A stretch of DNA of 64,000 nucleotides from an uncultured Clostridia bacterium (GCA_934667105.1 CAKULG010000002.1:62001-126000), one strand, 5' to 3'. Positions 34,870-44,110 are shown, numbered from the stretch's first letter. The notes: generated by a model from the letters alone, not told the origin. Translations and numbers: made by a program.

Positions 34870-34945
34870 TGGAGCCGATAAAGGGACTCGAACCCTTGAC
34901 CTGATGATTACGAATCAGCCGCTCTACCAACTGAGCTATATCGGC
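34870..34945 (-). tRNA. tRNA-Thr (anticodon CGT)
   Basis: Acceptor GCCGATA/TATCGGC, D arm GCTC-AGTTGGTA-GAGC, anticodon loop TTCGTAA (anticodon CGT), T arm AAGGG-TTCGAGT-CCCTT, encoded CCA. The anticodon stem GCTGA/TCATC has a C-T mismatch at the second pair, where related tRNAs have TCAGC. Confidence 0.92.
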
Positions 34946-34968
34946 GCGTGGCAATGCCAACATCAGAT

Positions 34969-34997
34969 ATTATACCAACGAAGAAAGAAAAAGTCAA
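34969..34997 (-). promoter_or_regulatory. Promoter of the tRNA-Thr/tRNA-Pro operon
   Basis: Minus-strand TTGACT (34992-34997), 17-base spacer, TATAAT (34969-34974), about 24 bases before tRNA-Thr. Confidence 0.85.
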
Positions 34998-35289
34998 TCC
35001 CTTTTTGAAAAAGAGTTCCGCCGTTGTTGTTCGTTTGTCAATAAAGCGCTTCCCGGGCGAAGGCGGCTGCAAGGGTAGCTCGGCGAAAGGAATACGGACA
35101 AAGCTGGAGGCCGCCCGGTAGGCTTGCGGAAAGCGCCCGGCAGAAAGAACATCCATATATAAAGGATTGCCCGTCAAGCGCGGCCATGGAAATATTGCCG
35201 GCGCGATTCCAATAACGTTTCATGGGCTCTGTCAGCTTCGCACAAGCGTAAACCCAAGGACGGTTATGGAGGACAGGCATTCTTGGGGC
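34998..35289. other. Stretch without a recognisable gene
   Basis: Between the tRNA promoter and the terminator at 35290 there are short open frames on the minus strand, but none has a ribosome binding site with a plausible start or resembles a protein I know. Nothing is called here. Confidence 0.6.
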
Positions 35290-35313
35290 AAAAAAGGCGC
35301 GGCCCTTGGCCGC
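35289..35313 (-). terminator. Terminator of the transglutaminase-like gene
   Basis: GCGGCC-AAG-GGCCGC stem (35299-35313) followed on the minus strand by GCC and TTTTTT. Confidence 0.75.
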
Positions 35314-35336
35314 AGTCCCCCCCTGTCCGCCGCAGT

Positions 35337-36188
35337 TCAGGGCAAGGGGTAAGCGTTCTCCGCCAAGGGCTGCTCATGAGCGAGGGCATTCCATTGATAA
35401 AAGGCCGCCGCTTCCTTGGCCCCCAGCAAAAACCATAGCCGCCGCGCCCGGGCCCCGCCTTCGGGCAGCCGTTCCCGATCCCAGCAGCAATCCAGGAAAT
35501 ACCACTGTCCCTCCAAAAGAACCCGGTTCCATTGGTGCGCCGTCGCGCCGGTGGGGCCGTTTCCCTGGCCGTACTGATACTCCGCCTGGAGCCCCGCCAG
35601 CGTGGCCGTTAAATAAAACGCATCCGCGTAGCCGTCGCAATCCGCCCGCCCTTGCAGCAGCGCGCCCAGAGCGGTATCGTTGTCGCCGTATCCACCGGCG
35701 GACGGGCTGGGCGCATAGGCGATGCGCTCTGCCAACAGATCATGTACCGCGCAGACGGTTTCCAGCTTGCTCTCTCCCACGGCCTGGGCGGCAAGCACCC
35801 GCGCCGTTTCCAGGGCGGCGCGCTCCTGGGCGGTAAGGCGCTCCTCCTCCCCCGTCGCCGCGGCATGGGCCATGCGCAAGCCGGGATAATACGCAATCCG
35901 GTTCAGCGCCAGGGCGGAGGCTGAATCCAGGCAGGTGAGCCGGTAATCCATCATGCCGCTGCTTCCCAGAATGGCATAAAGCAGCGCGGCGTTTTCCGCC
36001 ATCAGTTCCTGATATACCTCCGGCGCGCAGGGAAGATACAGGCGCTCCCCTTCCTCCGCCACGCAGGCGGCGATTTGGGCGCGGGCCTGGGAAAGACTGT
36101 CGCAGCGCTCGGATTGACCGGTCTGGGCGGAAAAGCACAGCACCAGACAGGTCAATGCGGCGGCGATTCTTCGCAGGCTGTTCTTCAT
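35337..36188 (-). CDS. Secreted transglutaminase-like domain protein
   Basis: 283 residues with a signal peptide (about 1-26). The transglutaminase/protease-like core is at about 145-240: Cys184 in GRADCDGYADAF, His218 in ATAHQWNRVLL and Asp233 in WYFLDCCWD, in the canonical Cys-His-Asp order. Prokaryotic members often act as peptidases or in cell-wall and surface-protein processing rather than true crosslinking. The N-terminal 100 residues are family-specific and unrecognised. It lies 46 bp after the glycosyltransferase-like gene on the same strand and ends at its own terminator. Confidence 0.85.
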   Translation of the reverse strand: MKNSLRRIAAALTCLVLCFSAQTGQSERCDSLSQARAQIAACVAEEGERLYLPCAPEVYQELMAENAALLYAILGSSGMMDYRLTCLDSASALALNRIAYYPGLRMAHAAATGEEERLTAQERAALETARVLAAQAVGESKLETVCAVHDLLAERIAYAPSPSAGGYGDNDTALGALLQGRADCDGYADAFYLTATLAGLQAEYQYGQGNGPTGATAHQWNRVLLEGQWYFLDCCWDRERLPEGGARARRLWFLLGAKEAAAFYQWNALAHEQPLAENAYPLP

Positions 36189-36234
36189 GGCGCTTCCTCC
36201 TTGCGATCTGGGCAGGCTGCTTCCTTGTCGTGAA

Positions 36235-37347
36235 TCACGCCCCGGCTTCTATGGCCTGGGCGATTCGCTCCGCCCCGTTGGAGGGCAGACAAGCCTTCTG
36301 AGCGGCCAGCATACGGGATGCCATTGCGGTATCATAAATCAGGCGATCGGCGCAACGGGCGGCCTCATCCGCGTTCTGGGCGAAAAGAGACATGCCGTGG
36401 GCGGCGAAGAAACGGGCGTTCAGCGTTTCCACGCCCGGGATAACCATGGTGTGCACCAGCGGCGCCCCCAGAATCGCCGCCTCGGAGCTGGAAATGCCGC
36501 CCGCTTTGGAAAGCAGCACGTCCGCCGCCCGCATATAGACGGCCACCTGGTCGGTAAACGGCACAGTAAGCAGCTGTTCATTTCCCGGGAAGGCCGCCTG
36601 CAAGGATTGGCGCAGTTCGTCATTCCGTCCGGTGAGCACGCACAGCAGCGTGTCCGGAGCGGGCACCTTGCGAATAGCCGCGCAAAGGGCGGCCGCATCG
36701 CCGCAGCCGATTCCACCGGTCATGATGAGATAGATTTTCTTGTCAGCCGGAAGATGCAGCTTTTCCCGGGCCTCTAACCGGCTTATGGGCGCTTGAAAGG
36801 CCGCCGAAACCGGCATGCCCGCCGCCTCCAGCTTTTCCGCCGGAATGCCCGCCGCCTGGCATTCCCGGGCCACATCCGCATGGGGCACAAAATAGCGATC
36901 CAGCGACGTTTCCTTTAAAAAGGGAATGCAGGTGTAATCAGAAAGCACGCCGTAGCACCGGGGCAGCGTCGCGGCCCGCCGCCGCAGATAGGTAAGCGTT
37001 TCCATGGGGAACAGGTGGGAGCACACCACCGCGTCGTATTGATGAGCGAGAATAAAATCGTGCAGCTGCGCCGCATGACGGATATTGGCCAGATAAACGG
37101 GGGAAGTGGCGTTGGTGGCGCTGTACATCTCCCCTGCGTGATAAATCATGCCAAACAGCGCGGGGGTTTTCTGCGATACGTTATTCAGCAGTTTTTCAAA
37201 GCTGAGGGGGCTGTTGCCGCCGCCGAACGTTTGCAGCATATCCAGAAATTCCGCCGTATGCCCGCGCTTTTTCAGCGCCTCCTGAACCGCCAGGGCGCAG
37301 CGATTGTGGCCTTCTCCCGTGCTGCAGCTTAAAAGCAAAATTTTCAT
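36235..37347 (-). CDS. MurG/UgtP-like glycosyltransferase (diacylglycerol glucosyltransferase family)
   Basis: 370 residues, GT28-type GT-B fold. N-terminal nucleotide-independent acceptor motif LSCSTGEGHNRCALAVQEAL is the MGDG-synthase/UgtP signature (SxGxGHxxAA-like), then LSDYTCIPFLKETSLDRYFVPH. The C-terminal donor site has MTGGIGCGDAAAL and LLSKAGGISSSEAAILGAPLV. Homologues transfer glucose or galactose from UDP-sugar to diacylglycerol to make glycolipid and lipoteichoic acid anchors. Acceptor and donor here are inferred from the family. It is the first gene of a two-gene minus-strand unit. Confidence 0.88.
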   Translation of the reverse strand: MKILLLSCSTGEGHNRCALAVQEALKKRGHTAEFLDMLQTFGGGNSPLSFEKLLNNVSQKTPALFGMIYHAGEMYSATNATSPVYLANIRHAAQLHDFILAHQYDAVVCSHLFPMETLTYLRRRAATLPRCYGVLSDYTCIPFLKETSLDRYFVPHADVARECQAAGIPAEKLEAAGMPVSAAFQAPISRLEAREKLHLPADKKIYLIMTGGIGCGDAAALCAAIRKVPAPDTLLCVLTGRNDELRQSLQAAFPGNEQLLTVPFTDQVAVYMRAADVLLSKAGGISSSEAAILGAPLVHTMVIPGVETLNARFFAAHGMSLFAQNADEAARCADRLIYDTAMASRMLAAQKACLPSNGAERIAQAIEAGA

Positions 37348-37584
37348 TGTTCATCCTCCTCACGCCGCGTTCTGCCCCGCCGCGTTTTAATAGGTTATTC
37401 CGCCGTCATGAAAAATGCCGGAGCAATTCTCAATTACTGCATAATTGTAAGCGTAACGCTTGCTGCATCCCGCTGACCCGGAAAATGCCAAGGCAATTTT
37501 CCTAATCCTATTATAGCATTTGCTTTTCGTTTTGCCAACCATTCCAGCCGGACGCATTCGCCGCCCAGCAATGCAAAGCGGAAA

Positions 37585-37613
37585 TTGACAGGCGCGAAAA
37601 AGCATGCTATCAT
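37585..37613 (+). promoter_or_regulatory. Promoter of the aminotransferase gene
   Basis: TTGACA (37585-37590), 17-base spacer ending in TGC, TATCAT (37608-37613). The 37348-37714 gap holds this and presumably the divergent promoter of the glycosyltransferase gene; no gene is seen in it. Confidence 0.8.
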
Positions 37614-37714
37614 AGCAGAGCGATTACACGGGGCGGGGCGATTGCCCGCGCCGCGCGAAGCCTGCTTTTCAGTCCTTGCGCGACGCTCTCCCCCATTGGA
37701 GTGAGAAAGCACAA

Positions 37715-38929
37715 ATGATCACTTGCTCAGAGCGAATGGCGCACGTCCATTCGGATATTCGCGGTCCGCTTTATGAAGAAGCGCTTCGCATGCAGGCGGC
37801 CGGGGAAAAGGTGCTGAAGCTGAATACGGGCAATCCCGGCATTTTTGGCTTTCGCATGCCCGAAAGCGTACGGCAGGCCCTGGCCCGGCATCTGGAGGAG
37901 GCCGCGCCTTATTGCGATCTGCGGGGCATGCGCCCGGCACGGGAGGCGATTTGCACCTATCACACCGGGCGGGGCCTGAAGGGGCTGGCGCTGGAGGATA
38001 TATTCATCTGCAACGGGGTCAGCGAGGCGGCCTCCATGCTTATGACCGCGCTGCTCAGCCACGAGGACGAGGTGCTTATGCCCGCGCCCTGCTATTCTCT
38101 TTGGAGCAATAACGCCTATCTGCGGGGTGGCAAGCCCGTTTTCTATCGCTGCGATCCACAGCGGGCGTGGAACCCCGATCTGGACGACATGGCCCGGAAA
38201 ATCACGCCCCGCACCAAGGCCATCCTGGTCATTAACCCCAATAATCCCACCGGCGCGGTATATAGCCGGGAAACCCTGCTGGCCATTGCGGAGTTGGCCC
38301 GGCAAAACCATCTGCTGCTGATTTCCGATGAAATCTATGATCGTCTGCTGCTGGATAACCGGCCCTACGATTCTCTGGCGGCGCTGGCCCCCGATCTGCC
38401 CTGCGTCACGCTGAACGGGCTTTCCAAATCGCATATTGTGTGCGGCTTCCGGTGCGGCTGGATGGCGTTCACCGGCCCGCGCAGCGAAACCAGCGAACTG
38501 CTCGCCGCGGTGACGCAGCTGGCTTCCATGCGCCTGTGCAGCAACGCGCTGATGCAATTGGTGATTCCCGCCGCGCTGCACGACCCCGAAAGCACCCAGG
38601 CCATGCTGACCCCCGGCGGGCGGCTGTACGAGCAGCGCCGTGCCACGGAAGAGGGGCTGCGGGGCGTTCCGGGCGTTTCCTTTGTGGAAAATAAGGCCGC
38701 GTTTTATCTGTTTCCGGGGATCAGCCGGGCGATGTATCCCTTCCGGGACGGCTACGATTTCGCCATGAAATTCCTGCATGAGGAGCATGTGCTGGTGATT
38801 CCCGGGGAGGGCTTTGAATGGCATGAGGATCTGCGCTTCCGCATCGTGATGCTGCCCGAGCCGGAAGAACTGACCCGGGCCATGGCGGCCTTTCGGGCGT
38901 TCCTGGCCCGCCACCGGAAAGCGGAATAA
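37715..38929 (+). CDS. PLP-dependent class I aminotransferase, AlaA/AlaT-like
   Basis: 404 residues, fold type I. Motifs: LKLNTGNPGIFGF near the N-terminus, YCDLRGMRPAREAI, the cofactor-contacting ICNGVSEAASM, INPNNPTGAVY, the Asp/Tyr in ISDEIYDRLL, Lys in LNGLSKSHIVCGFRCGW and RIVMLPEP. This pattern is close to glutamate-pyruvate aminotransferases that make alanine. ATG 37715 is chosen with GGAG about 13 bases upstream; an upstream in-frame start at 37676 has poor support. It is monocistronic, with a promoter and a terminator. Confidence 0.9.
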   Translation: MITCSERMAHVHSDIRGPLYEEALRMQAAGEKVLKLNTGNPGIFGFRMPESVRQALARHLEEAAPYCDLRGMRPAREAICTYHTGRGLKGLALEDIFICNGVSEAASMLMTALLSHEDEVLMPAPCYSLWSNNAYLRGGKPVFYRCDPQRAWNPDLDDMARKITPRTKAILVINPNNPTGAVYSRETLLAIAELARQNHLLLISDEIYDRLLLDNRPYDSLAALAPDLPCVTLNGLSKSHIVCGFRCGWMAFTGPRSETSELLAAVTQLASMRLCSNALMQLVIPAALHDPESTQAMLTPGGRLYEQRRATEEGLRGVPGVSFVENKAAFYLFPGISRAMYPFRDGYDFAMKFLHEEHVLVIPGEGFEWHEDLRFRIVMLPEPEELTRAMAAFRAFLARHRKAE

Positions 38930-39030
38930 GCAGGAAAAAGCTATGTGAGAGGGGATTCTTTGCCGAGAAAAAGCTTCTCCTCTCGCGCGTTCTTAAGAAA
39001 ACAGAATAGAAAAAGCTGAACACATAAAGC

Positions 39031-39075
39031 GCGCTCCAGCCCGCAAACCTTGGCTTTGCAAGCTGGAGCGCTTTT
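39031..39075 (+). terminator. Terminator of the aminotransferase gene
   Basis: GCGCTCCAGC (39031-39040) and GCTGGAGCGC (39062-39071) form a 10-bp stem followed by TTTTATT. The loop contains CCCGCAAAC. It strongly resembles the element at 47930-47979. Confidence 0.8.
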
Positions 39076-39169
39076 ATTCTGTTTGCTTACGGAGAAAACA
39101 GCGGCTTTCTTGCCGGACGCTTTTATCCGCACGTCCTTCTTGAAAGGAGGGGGAAAGAAAGATTTTCGC

Positions 39170-40960
39170 CTACTCCTCCGCTGTCATGAAGCGATACTGC
39201 GCTTCGCATAGGCCGCGGTAATGGCCGCCGGGAATTTTAATAAGCTCGTCATGGTTGCCATGCTCGGCGATATGCCCGTCCTGCACCACCATAATACAAT
39301 CGGCGTTGCGGATGGTGGAAAGGCGGTGGGCGATAACAAAGGAGGTGCGGCCCTTCAGCAGCACGTCCAGGGCCTTCTGAATCAGCATTTCGGTGTGCGT
39401 ATCAATGGAGGAGGTGGCCTCGTCCAGAATCAGGATCTTGGGATTGTTCAGCAACGCACGGGCGAAAGAAATCAGCTGCTTCTGCCCCTGGGAAAGGGAG
39501 GAGCCGCGCTCGTTCACCTCGGTCATATACCCTTTGGGCATACGCATGATGAAATCATGGGCGCTGACCGTTTTCGCCGCCTGAATCACTTCCTCATCCG
39601 TCGCGTCCAGCCGCCCATAGCGGATGTTATCCATAATGGTGCCGGAGAAAATGAAAGAATCCTGCATCATCACGCTCATTTGCTTGCGCATGGAGGTGAG
39701 CTGCATATCACGCACATCGTGGCCGTCGATAAGCACCCGGCCGTCCGTCACATCATAGAAGCGGCTGATCAGGTTCACCACGGTGGATTTTCCCGCCCCA
39801 GTGGGGCCTACCAGCGCGATGGTTTTGCCTGCCGGAATATCGAAGGATACATTCTTGAGAATCATTTTCTCATGGTCGTAAGTGAAGGAAACATGGTCGA
39901 AGGTGACGTGCCCCTGGATGGGCGGAATGGGCTGCGCGCCCTCCTTATCCTGAATATCCGACGGCGTATCCAGAATTTCGAAAATGCGCTCCATGGAGGC
40001 CATGGCGGAAAGCAGGCTGTTATAGAAATTGGAGAGAGTGTTCAGCGGCTCCCAGAAGCGGCCCAGATACCACAGCAGCAGCAGCAGATCGGCCAGCGCC
40101 AGCCCGCTTTGCTGCATAAAGCGCACGCCGAAAATGTATACCAGCACCGTGCCGATATTCCCCGTCATATCCAGGGCGGGCCAGAACATGTTGTTAATCG
40201 TAACCGCCTTCATCCAGGATTGGCGGATATCCTGATTCACATTGCGGAAGGTATCGCTGTTTTCATCCTCCCGCACGAAGGCCTCCGTCACCCGCATGCC
40301 GGTCAGGGATTCATGCAGATAGCCGTTCATGGTGGAGGTTTTCACCCGCACCCGCTGCCAGCGCAGGCGCATCACGCGCTTGAGCTTAAAGAGAATCAGC
40401 AGCAGCAGGGGGATGATGCACATGCCGATGAGCGTCAGCTTCCAATTCACTGCGAACATGATAATCAGCAGCAGCACCATCGTCAGGCATTCGATCAACA
40501 CATTCACAATGCCGCTGGTGAACAGATCGTTCAGCGCGTTCACATCGTTAATCACGCGCACCAGCAGCTTGCCCGCGGACCGGGTATCGAAAAAGGAGAA
40601 GGACATATTCTGGATATGCGCGAAGAGATCCTCCCGCAGCTTGGCCAGGGCCTTGCGCCCGGCCACATCCATCCAGCGGATTCGCTGGCGCGTACACAGC
40701 GCGCCGATAACCGCCACCAGCACCATGCTCCCCAGCAGATAGGGCAGGTATTCCGTGGTGCGCTCCTGCAATTCGCCGATGGCGCGGCTCATGAGATAGG
40801 GGCTGGCCAGCGAGCAAACCATGGCGATCACCATCAGCAAAAGCGAACCGGCGATCTGCCATTTATAGGGCTTCATATAGGCCAGCAGGCGAAGGAATTG
40901 CTTTTTATTAAACGGGCGCTCCAGCACCTCGTCGTCCAGCTGTCGAATCATGCGTGCCAT
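39170..40960 (-). CDS. ABC exporter half-transporter (YfiC/BmrD-like)
   Basis: 596 residues with membrane domain (about 25-310, six helices) and nucleotide-binding domain. Walker A is GPTGAGKST, Walker B ILILDEATSSID, H-loop AHRLSTI and signature SSLSQGQKQ, where the usual LSGGQ is LSQGQ; such a substitution often occurs in one half of heterodimeric exporters. It pairs with the gene 17 bp upstream. Transport of drugs, lipids or peptides is possible; no substrate evidence. Start at 40960 has GGGAGG 7 bases upstream. Confidence 0.93.
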   Translation of the reverse strand: MARMIRQLDDEVLERPFNKKQFLRLLAYMKPYKWQIAGSLLLMVIAMVCSLASPYLMSRAIGELQERTTEYLPYLLGSMVLVAVIGALCTRQRIRWMDVAGRKALAKLREDLFAHIQNMSFSFFDTRSAGKLLVRVINDVNALNDLFTSGIVNVLIECLTMVLLLIIMFAVNWKLTLIGMCIIPLLLLILFKLKRVMRLRWQRVRVKTSTMNGYLHESLTGMRVTEAFVREDENSDTFRNVNQDIRQSWMKAVTINNMFWPALDMTGNIGTVLVYIFGVRFMQQSGLALADLLLLLWYLGRFWEPLNTLSNFYNSLLSAMASMERIFEILDTPSDIQDKEGAQPIPPIQGHVTFDHVSFTYDHEKMILKNVSFDIPAGKTIALVGPTGAGKSTVVNLISRFYDVTDGRVLIDGHDVRDMQLTSMRKQMSVMMQDSFIFSGTIMDNIRYGRLDATDEEVIQAAKTVSAHDFIMRMPKGYMTEVNERGSSLSQGQKQLISFARALLNNPKILILDEATSSIDTHTEMLIQKALDVLLKGRTSFVIAHRLSTIRNADCIMVVQDGHIAEHGNHDELIKIPGGHYRGLCEAQYRFMTAEE

Positions 40961-40977
40961 GCGTTTTCCTCCCCCCT

Positions 40978-42708
40978 TCAAACCTTCACCGCGGAGGACA
41001 TCTGATCCATCACCATCTGATAATAGATGCCGCCCTTGGCCATCAGTTCCTTATGGTTGCCGCGCTCGGCAATCGCGCCGTCCTCCAGCACGAGAATCTG
41101 ATCCGCATTCTTCACAGAGGAAATGCGATGCGCGATAATGAAGGTGGTGCGGTTTTTCAGCACCTCCTTCAATTCCTGCTGAATCTGATATTCCGTTTCC
41201 ATGTCCACGGCGGAGGTGGCGTCGTCCAGCACCAAAATGGCGGGATCGATCAGCACCGCCCGGGCGATGGCCACGCGCTGCTTCTGGCCGCCGGAGAGGC
41301 CCAGCCCGCGCTCGCCCACAACCGTTTCATAGCCTGCGGGCATATGCTCGATAAATTCCGTTGCCTGGGCCACCTTGGCGCTGCGCTCCACCCGGGGCAT
41401 TTCCGCGTCCGGCTGGCCGAAGCGGATATTATCCGCAATGCTGTCCGAAAACAGGAAGGTGTCCTGCATCACATAGCCGATCTTCCGCCGCAGGGGCTTG
41501 AGGGAATGCTCCCGCACGTCGATGCCGTCGATTTGAATGCTGCCCGACTGAATATCATAGAATCTGCCCAGCAGCGAAACCAGCGTGGATTTGCCCGAGC
41601 CGGTGGCCCCCATCACGGCGATGGTTTCGCCGGGCTTGGCCTCCAGGCAGATATCCCGCAGCACGGGGTGATCGCCATAGGAGAAATTCACATGATCGAA
41701 GACCACGTGCCCGGCGTATTTCTCAGGCTGCCGGGGCGTTTCCGGTTCCCGGATGGCGGCGCCGAAATCCACATAATAAAACAGCTTTTCGGCGGATGTA
41801 ACCGCCTGGGCCAGCATGTTGATGATATTGGAAAGCTGACGCATGGGGTTCACCAGCATCCAGATGTACCCCGTCACGCCCACCATGGTGCCGATATCCA
41901 TTTCGCCCCGGGCGATGAGCAGCGCGCCGCCCACCAGCGCCACGGGCGTGCACAGCGCGCCCATTAAATCCATCAGCGGCACAAAATTAGACCAGATCCA
42001 GGAGGCCTTCAGGTTCAGCCGCAGCAGTTCCTGGTTTTCGGCGTTGAAGCGCTCCTCCTCATAGGGCTCTTGGGCGAAGGCCTTCACCACATGCATGCCC
42101 GCCAGGTTTTCCTGGGTGCGGGTGTTCAGGGTGGCGTTCTGCTCCCGGATCTGGCGGAACACAGGGCGAATCTTTTTATTGAAGCGCCAGGCCAGCACGG
42201 AGATAATGGGCGTCATGGCCAGAATCATCAGCGTGACCTGCCAGCTCATGGTCATCATGAAAATCAGCGCGCCCACAAAACACAGCGCGTTGTCGAACAC
42301 CGTCACGATCCCGCCGGCCAGCAGATTGCGCACCGCGTCCAGATCGCCGGTCATGCGGCTCATGATCTCGCCCACCCGGTGCTTATCATAGAACTGATAG
42401 GGCAGTTCCTCCAGATGGGCGTACAGCCCCGTGCGCAAATCCCAGACCGCGTTCTGGCTCATGCGCTCGAAGGTCATGCTGCGGCCAAAATTGCTAAAGC
42501 CGCGCACAAGCGCCAATCCCAGAATGGCGCCGCACAGCGGCAAAAGCAAATCGTATTGTTGGTTTGTAATCACGTCGTTGACCACCGTCTTGGTCACATA
42601 GGGGGCGACCAGGCGGGTCAGGATCACGAGCAGCTGGAGTGACAGGCCGAGGATGATCTTGCGTCGGTAAGGGCGTATGAGCCCCCCTATGCGCTTGATA
42701 GTGTCCAT
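40978..42708 (-). CDS. ABC exporter half-transporter (YfiB/BmrC-like)
   Basis: 576 residues, six-helix membrane domain and nucleotide-binding domain. Walker A GATGSGKST, Walker B ILVLDDATSAVD and signature GLGLSGGQKQR are present. The Walker B is followed by Asp instead of the catalytic Glu (DDATS), the degenerate-site pattern typical of one half of a heterodimeric exporter, while the partner keeps DEATS. ATG 42708 has GGAGG 8 bases upstream. Co-transcribed with the partner from the promoter at 42744-42771. Confidence 0.93.
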   Translation of the reverse strand: MDTIKRIGGLIRPYRRKIILGLSLQLLVILTRLVAPYVTKTVVNDVITNQQYDLLLPLCGAILGLALVRGFSNFGRSMTFERMSQNAVWDLRTGLYAHLEELPYQFYDKHRVGEIMSRMTGDLDAVRNLLAGGIVTVFDNALCFVGALIFMMTMSWQVTLMILAMTPIISVLAWRFNKKIRPVFRQIREQNATLNTRTQENLAGMHVVKAFAQEPYEEERFNAENQELLRLNLKASWIWSNFVPLMDLMGALCTPVALVGGALLIARGEMDIGTMVGVTGYIWMLVNPMRQLSNIINMLAQAVTSAEKLFYYVDFGAAIREPETPRQPEKYAGHVVFDHVNFSYGDHPVLRDICLEAKPGETIAVMGATGSGKSTLVSLLGRFYDIQSGSIQIDGIDVREHSLKPLRRKIGYVMQDTFLFSDSIADNIRFGQPDAEMPRVERSAKVAQATEFIEHMPAGYETVVGERGLGLSGGQKQRVAIARAVLIDPAILVLDDATSAVDMETEYQIQQELKEVLKNRTTFIIAHRISSVKNADQILVLEDGAIAERGNHKELMAKGGIYYQMVMDQMSSAVKV

Positions 42709-42743
42709 CGTATATTCCTCCAAAAAGCGTAAGGCTTATGTTT

Positions 42744-42771
42744 ATTATAACAGGCTTTTCCCGTTCGTCAA
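42744..42771 (-). promoter_or_regulatory. Promoter of the ABC exporter pair
   Basis: Minus-strand TTGACG (42766-42771), 16-base spacer, TATAAT (42744-42749). Confidence 0.8.
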
Positions 42772-42888
42772 TGTAAAAAAGGAATTTTTCGCATTTTTTC
42801 TTTTCCAGGGCGGCGGTCGGGCGGAATAAAAAATTTCTCTTTGAAAAAAATAATTATCTGCGGCGCGCCTATACAAATAGAAGAAAGT

Positions 42889-42897
42889 GTGCTAAAA
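42889..42897 (+). promoter_or_regulatory. Extended -10 promoter of the COG0523 pair
   Basis: TGCTAAAAT with no good -35 hexamer. Its position implies that translation begins at 42944 or 42953 rather than at the open ATG at 42899. I looked for a Zur-like inverted repeat here and found none convincing. Confidence 0.5.
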
Positions 42898-42952
42898 TAT
42901 GGCCGCGGCGAAGCGCCGCAAAAAAAGCAAGAAATCGAAAGAGATGAAAACC

Positions 42953-44107
42953 ATGACGAAGATCGATATTTTCTCTGGCTTCCTGGGCGCGGGCAAAACC
43001 ACGCTGATTAAGAAGCTCATCGCCGAGGCCTTCCAGGGCGAAAAGCTTGTGCTGATTGAAAACGAATTCGGCGAAATCGGTATTGACGGCGGCTTTATGC
43101 AGGACGCCGGCATCCAGGTGACGGAAATGAGCCAGGGCTGCATCTGCTGCAGCCTGGTGGGCGATTTTGGCAAGGCGCTGGAGCAGGTGCTGGAAAAGTA
43201 CGCCCCCGACCGCATCCTCATCGAGCCCTCGGGCGTGGGCAAGCTCAGCGATGTGATTCGCGCCGTGCAGGGCCTCTCCTCCCCCGAAATTTCCCTCAAC
43301 AGCTTCACCACCGTGGTGGACGCGAAAAAATGCAAGATGTACATGAAGAATTTCGGCGAGTTCTTTAACAACCAGGTGGAATTCGCCGGAACGATCATCC
43401 TCTCCCGCACCGCGGGCATGGATTCCCAGAAGCTGGCGGAAGTGACGGCCATGCTGCGGGAAAAGAACCCCACCGCCGTGATTATCACCACCGATTGGGC
43501 CGCCCTCACAGGCGCGCAGATTCTGGAAGCCATGGAGCGCCGGGACACCTTGGAAACCGAACTGAAGCATCTCAGTGAGGACGCGGAGGTTTGCCCCGTC
43601 TGCGGCCATCATCACCATCATGACGACGAGGACGATGATGATGATGATGAGCACGAACATCATCACCACCATCACGGCGATGACGAAGACGAGCATGAAC
43701 ATCATCACCACCATCACGATGATGACGACGATGACGAAGACGAGCATGAACACCATCATCACCATGAAGACGGTGAAGAATGCTGCTGCCATGACGAACA
43801 TCATCATCACCATCATCACGGCCATGACGCGGACGAAGTGTTTGTGAGCTGGGGCGTGGAAACGCCCAAGAAGTATTCCGAAGCGGAGCTGGAAAACATC
43901 CTTTCCGCCCTGGACGACGCGGAGCGCTTCGGCGCGGTGCTGCGGGCCAAGGGCATCGTGGCGGGCGAGGACGGCCGGTGGATTCATTTCGATCACGTGC
44001 CGGGCGAGCAGGATATTCGCCATGGCTCCGCCGCCGTGACGGGCCGCCTGTGCGTCATCGGCAGCAAGCTGAACGAAGCGGAACTGAAAAAACTGTTCGG
44101 GGTATAA
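42953..44107 (+). CDS. COG0523 (CobW/ZNG1-type) GTPase with a long His/Asp metal-binding insert
   Basis: 384 residues. G-domain: Walker A GFLGAGKT (9-16), the CxCC metal motif QGCICCSL (Cys63, 65, 66) that marks metallochaperones of this family, and IEPSGVGKL. G4 is SRTA rather than NKxD. Residues 219-291 contain 34 His alternating with Asp/Glu runs, plus CPVC (214-217) and CCC (277-279). The C-terminal CobW_C domain follows (about 297-384). It is predicted to deliver zinc or a similar metal to a client with GTP hydrolysis. The start could also be 42944. Next gene follows at 3 bp. Confidence 0.88.
   Translation: MTKIDIFSGFLGAGKTTLIKKLIAEAFQGEKLVLIENEFGEIGIDGGFMQDAGIQVTEMSQGCICCSLVGDFGKALEQVLEKYAPDRILIEPSGVGKLSDVIRAVQGLSSPEISLNSFTTVVDAKKCKMYMKNFGEFFNNQVEFAGTIILSRTAGMDSQKLAEVTAMLREKNPTAVIITTDWAALTGAQILEAMERRDTLETELKHLSEDAEVCPVCGHHHHHDDEDDDDDDEHEHHHHHHGDDEDEHEHHHHHHDDDDDDEDEHEHHHHHEDGEECCCHDEHHHHHHHGHDADEVFVSWGVETPKKYSEAELENILSALDDAERFGAVLRAKGIVAGEDGRWIHFDHVPGEQDIRHGSAAVTGRLCVIGSKLNEAELKKLFGV
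43601..43832 (+). repeat. Imperfect tandem repeat encoding His/Asp-rich tract
   Basis: GATGATGA and CATCATCACC blocks recur about three to four times in phase, giving the repeated unit DEHEHHHHHH. The reading frame is kept throughout. Confidence 0.85.
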
Positions 44108-44110
44108 GCG

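Noticed and set aside
35038..35280. 80-residue minus-strand frame
   Set aside because: No ribosome binding site, no resemblance to known proteins, and it lies between a tRNA promoter and a terminator.
39221..41005. 594-residue plus-strand frame opposite the ABC exporter
   Set aside because: Shadow of a gene with intact Walker motifs.
42780..42900. Zur box upstream of the COG0523 pair
   Set aside because: An A/T-rich AATAATTATC stretch is present, but it does not form the inverted repeat expected for Zur.
43601..43832. Possible CRISPR-like or satellite repeat
   Set aside because: The repeats are in-frame codons of a His/Asp tract in a GTPase, of irregular length and without spacers.
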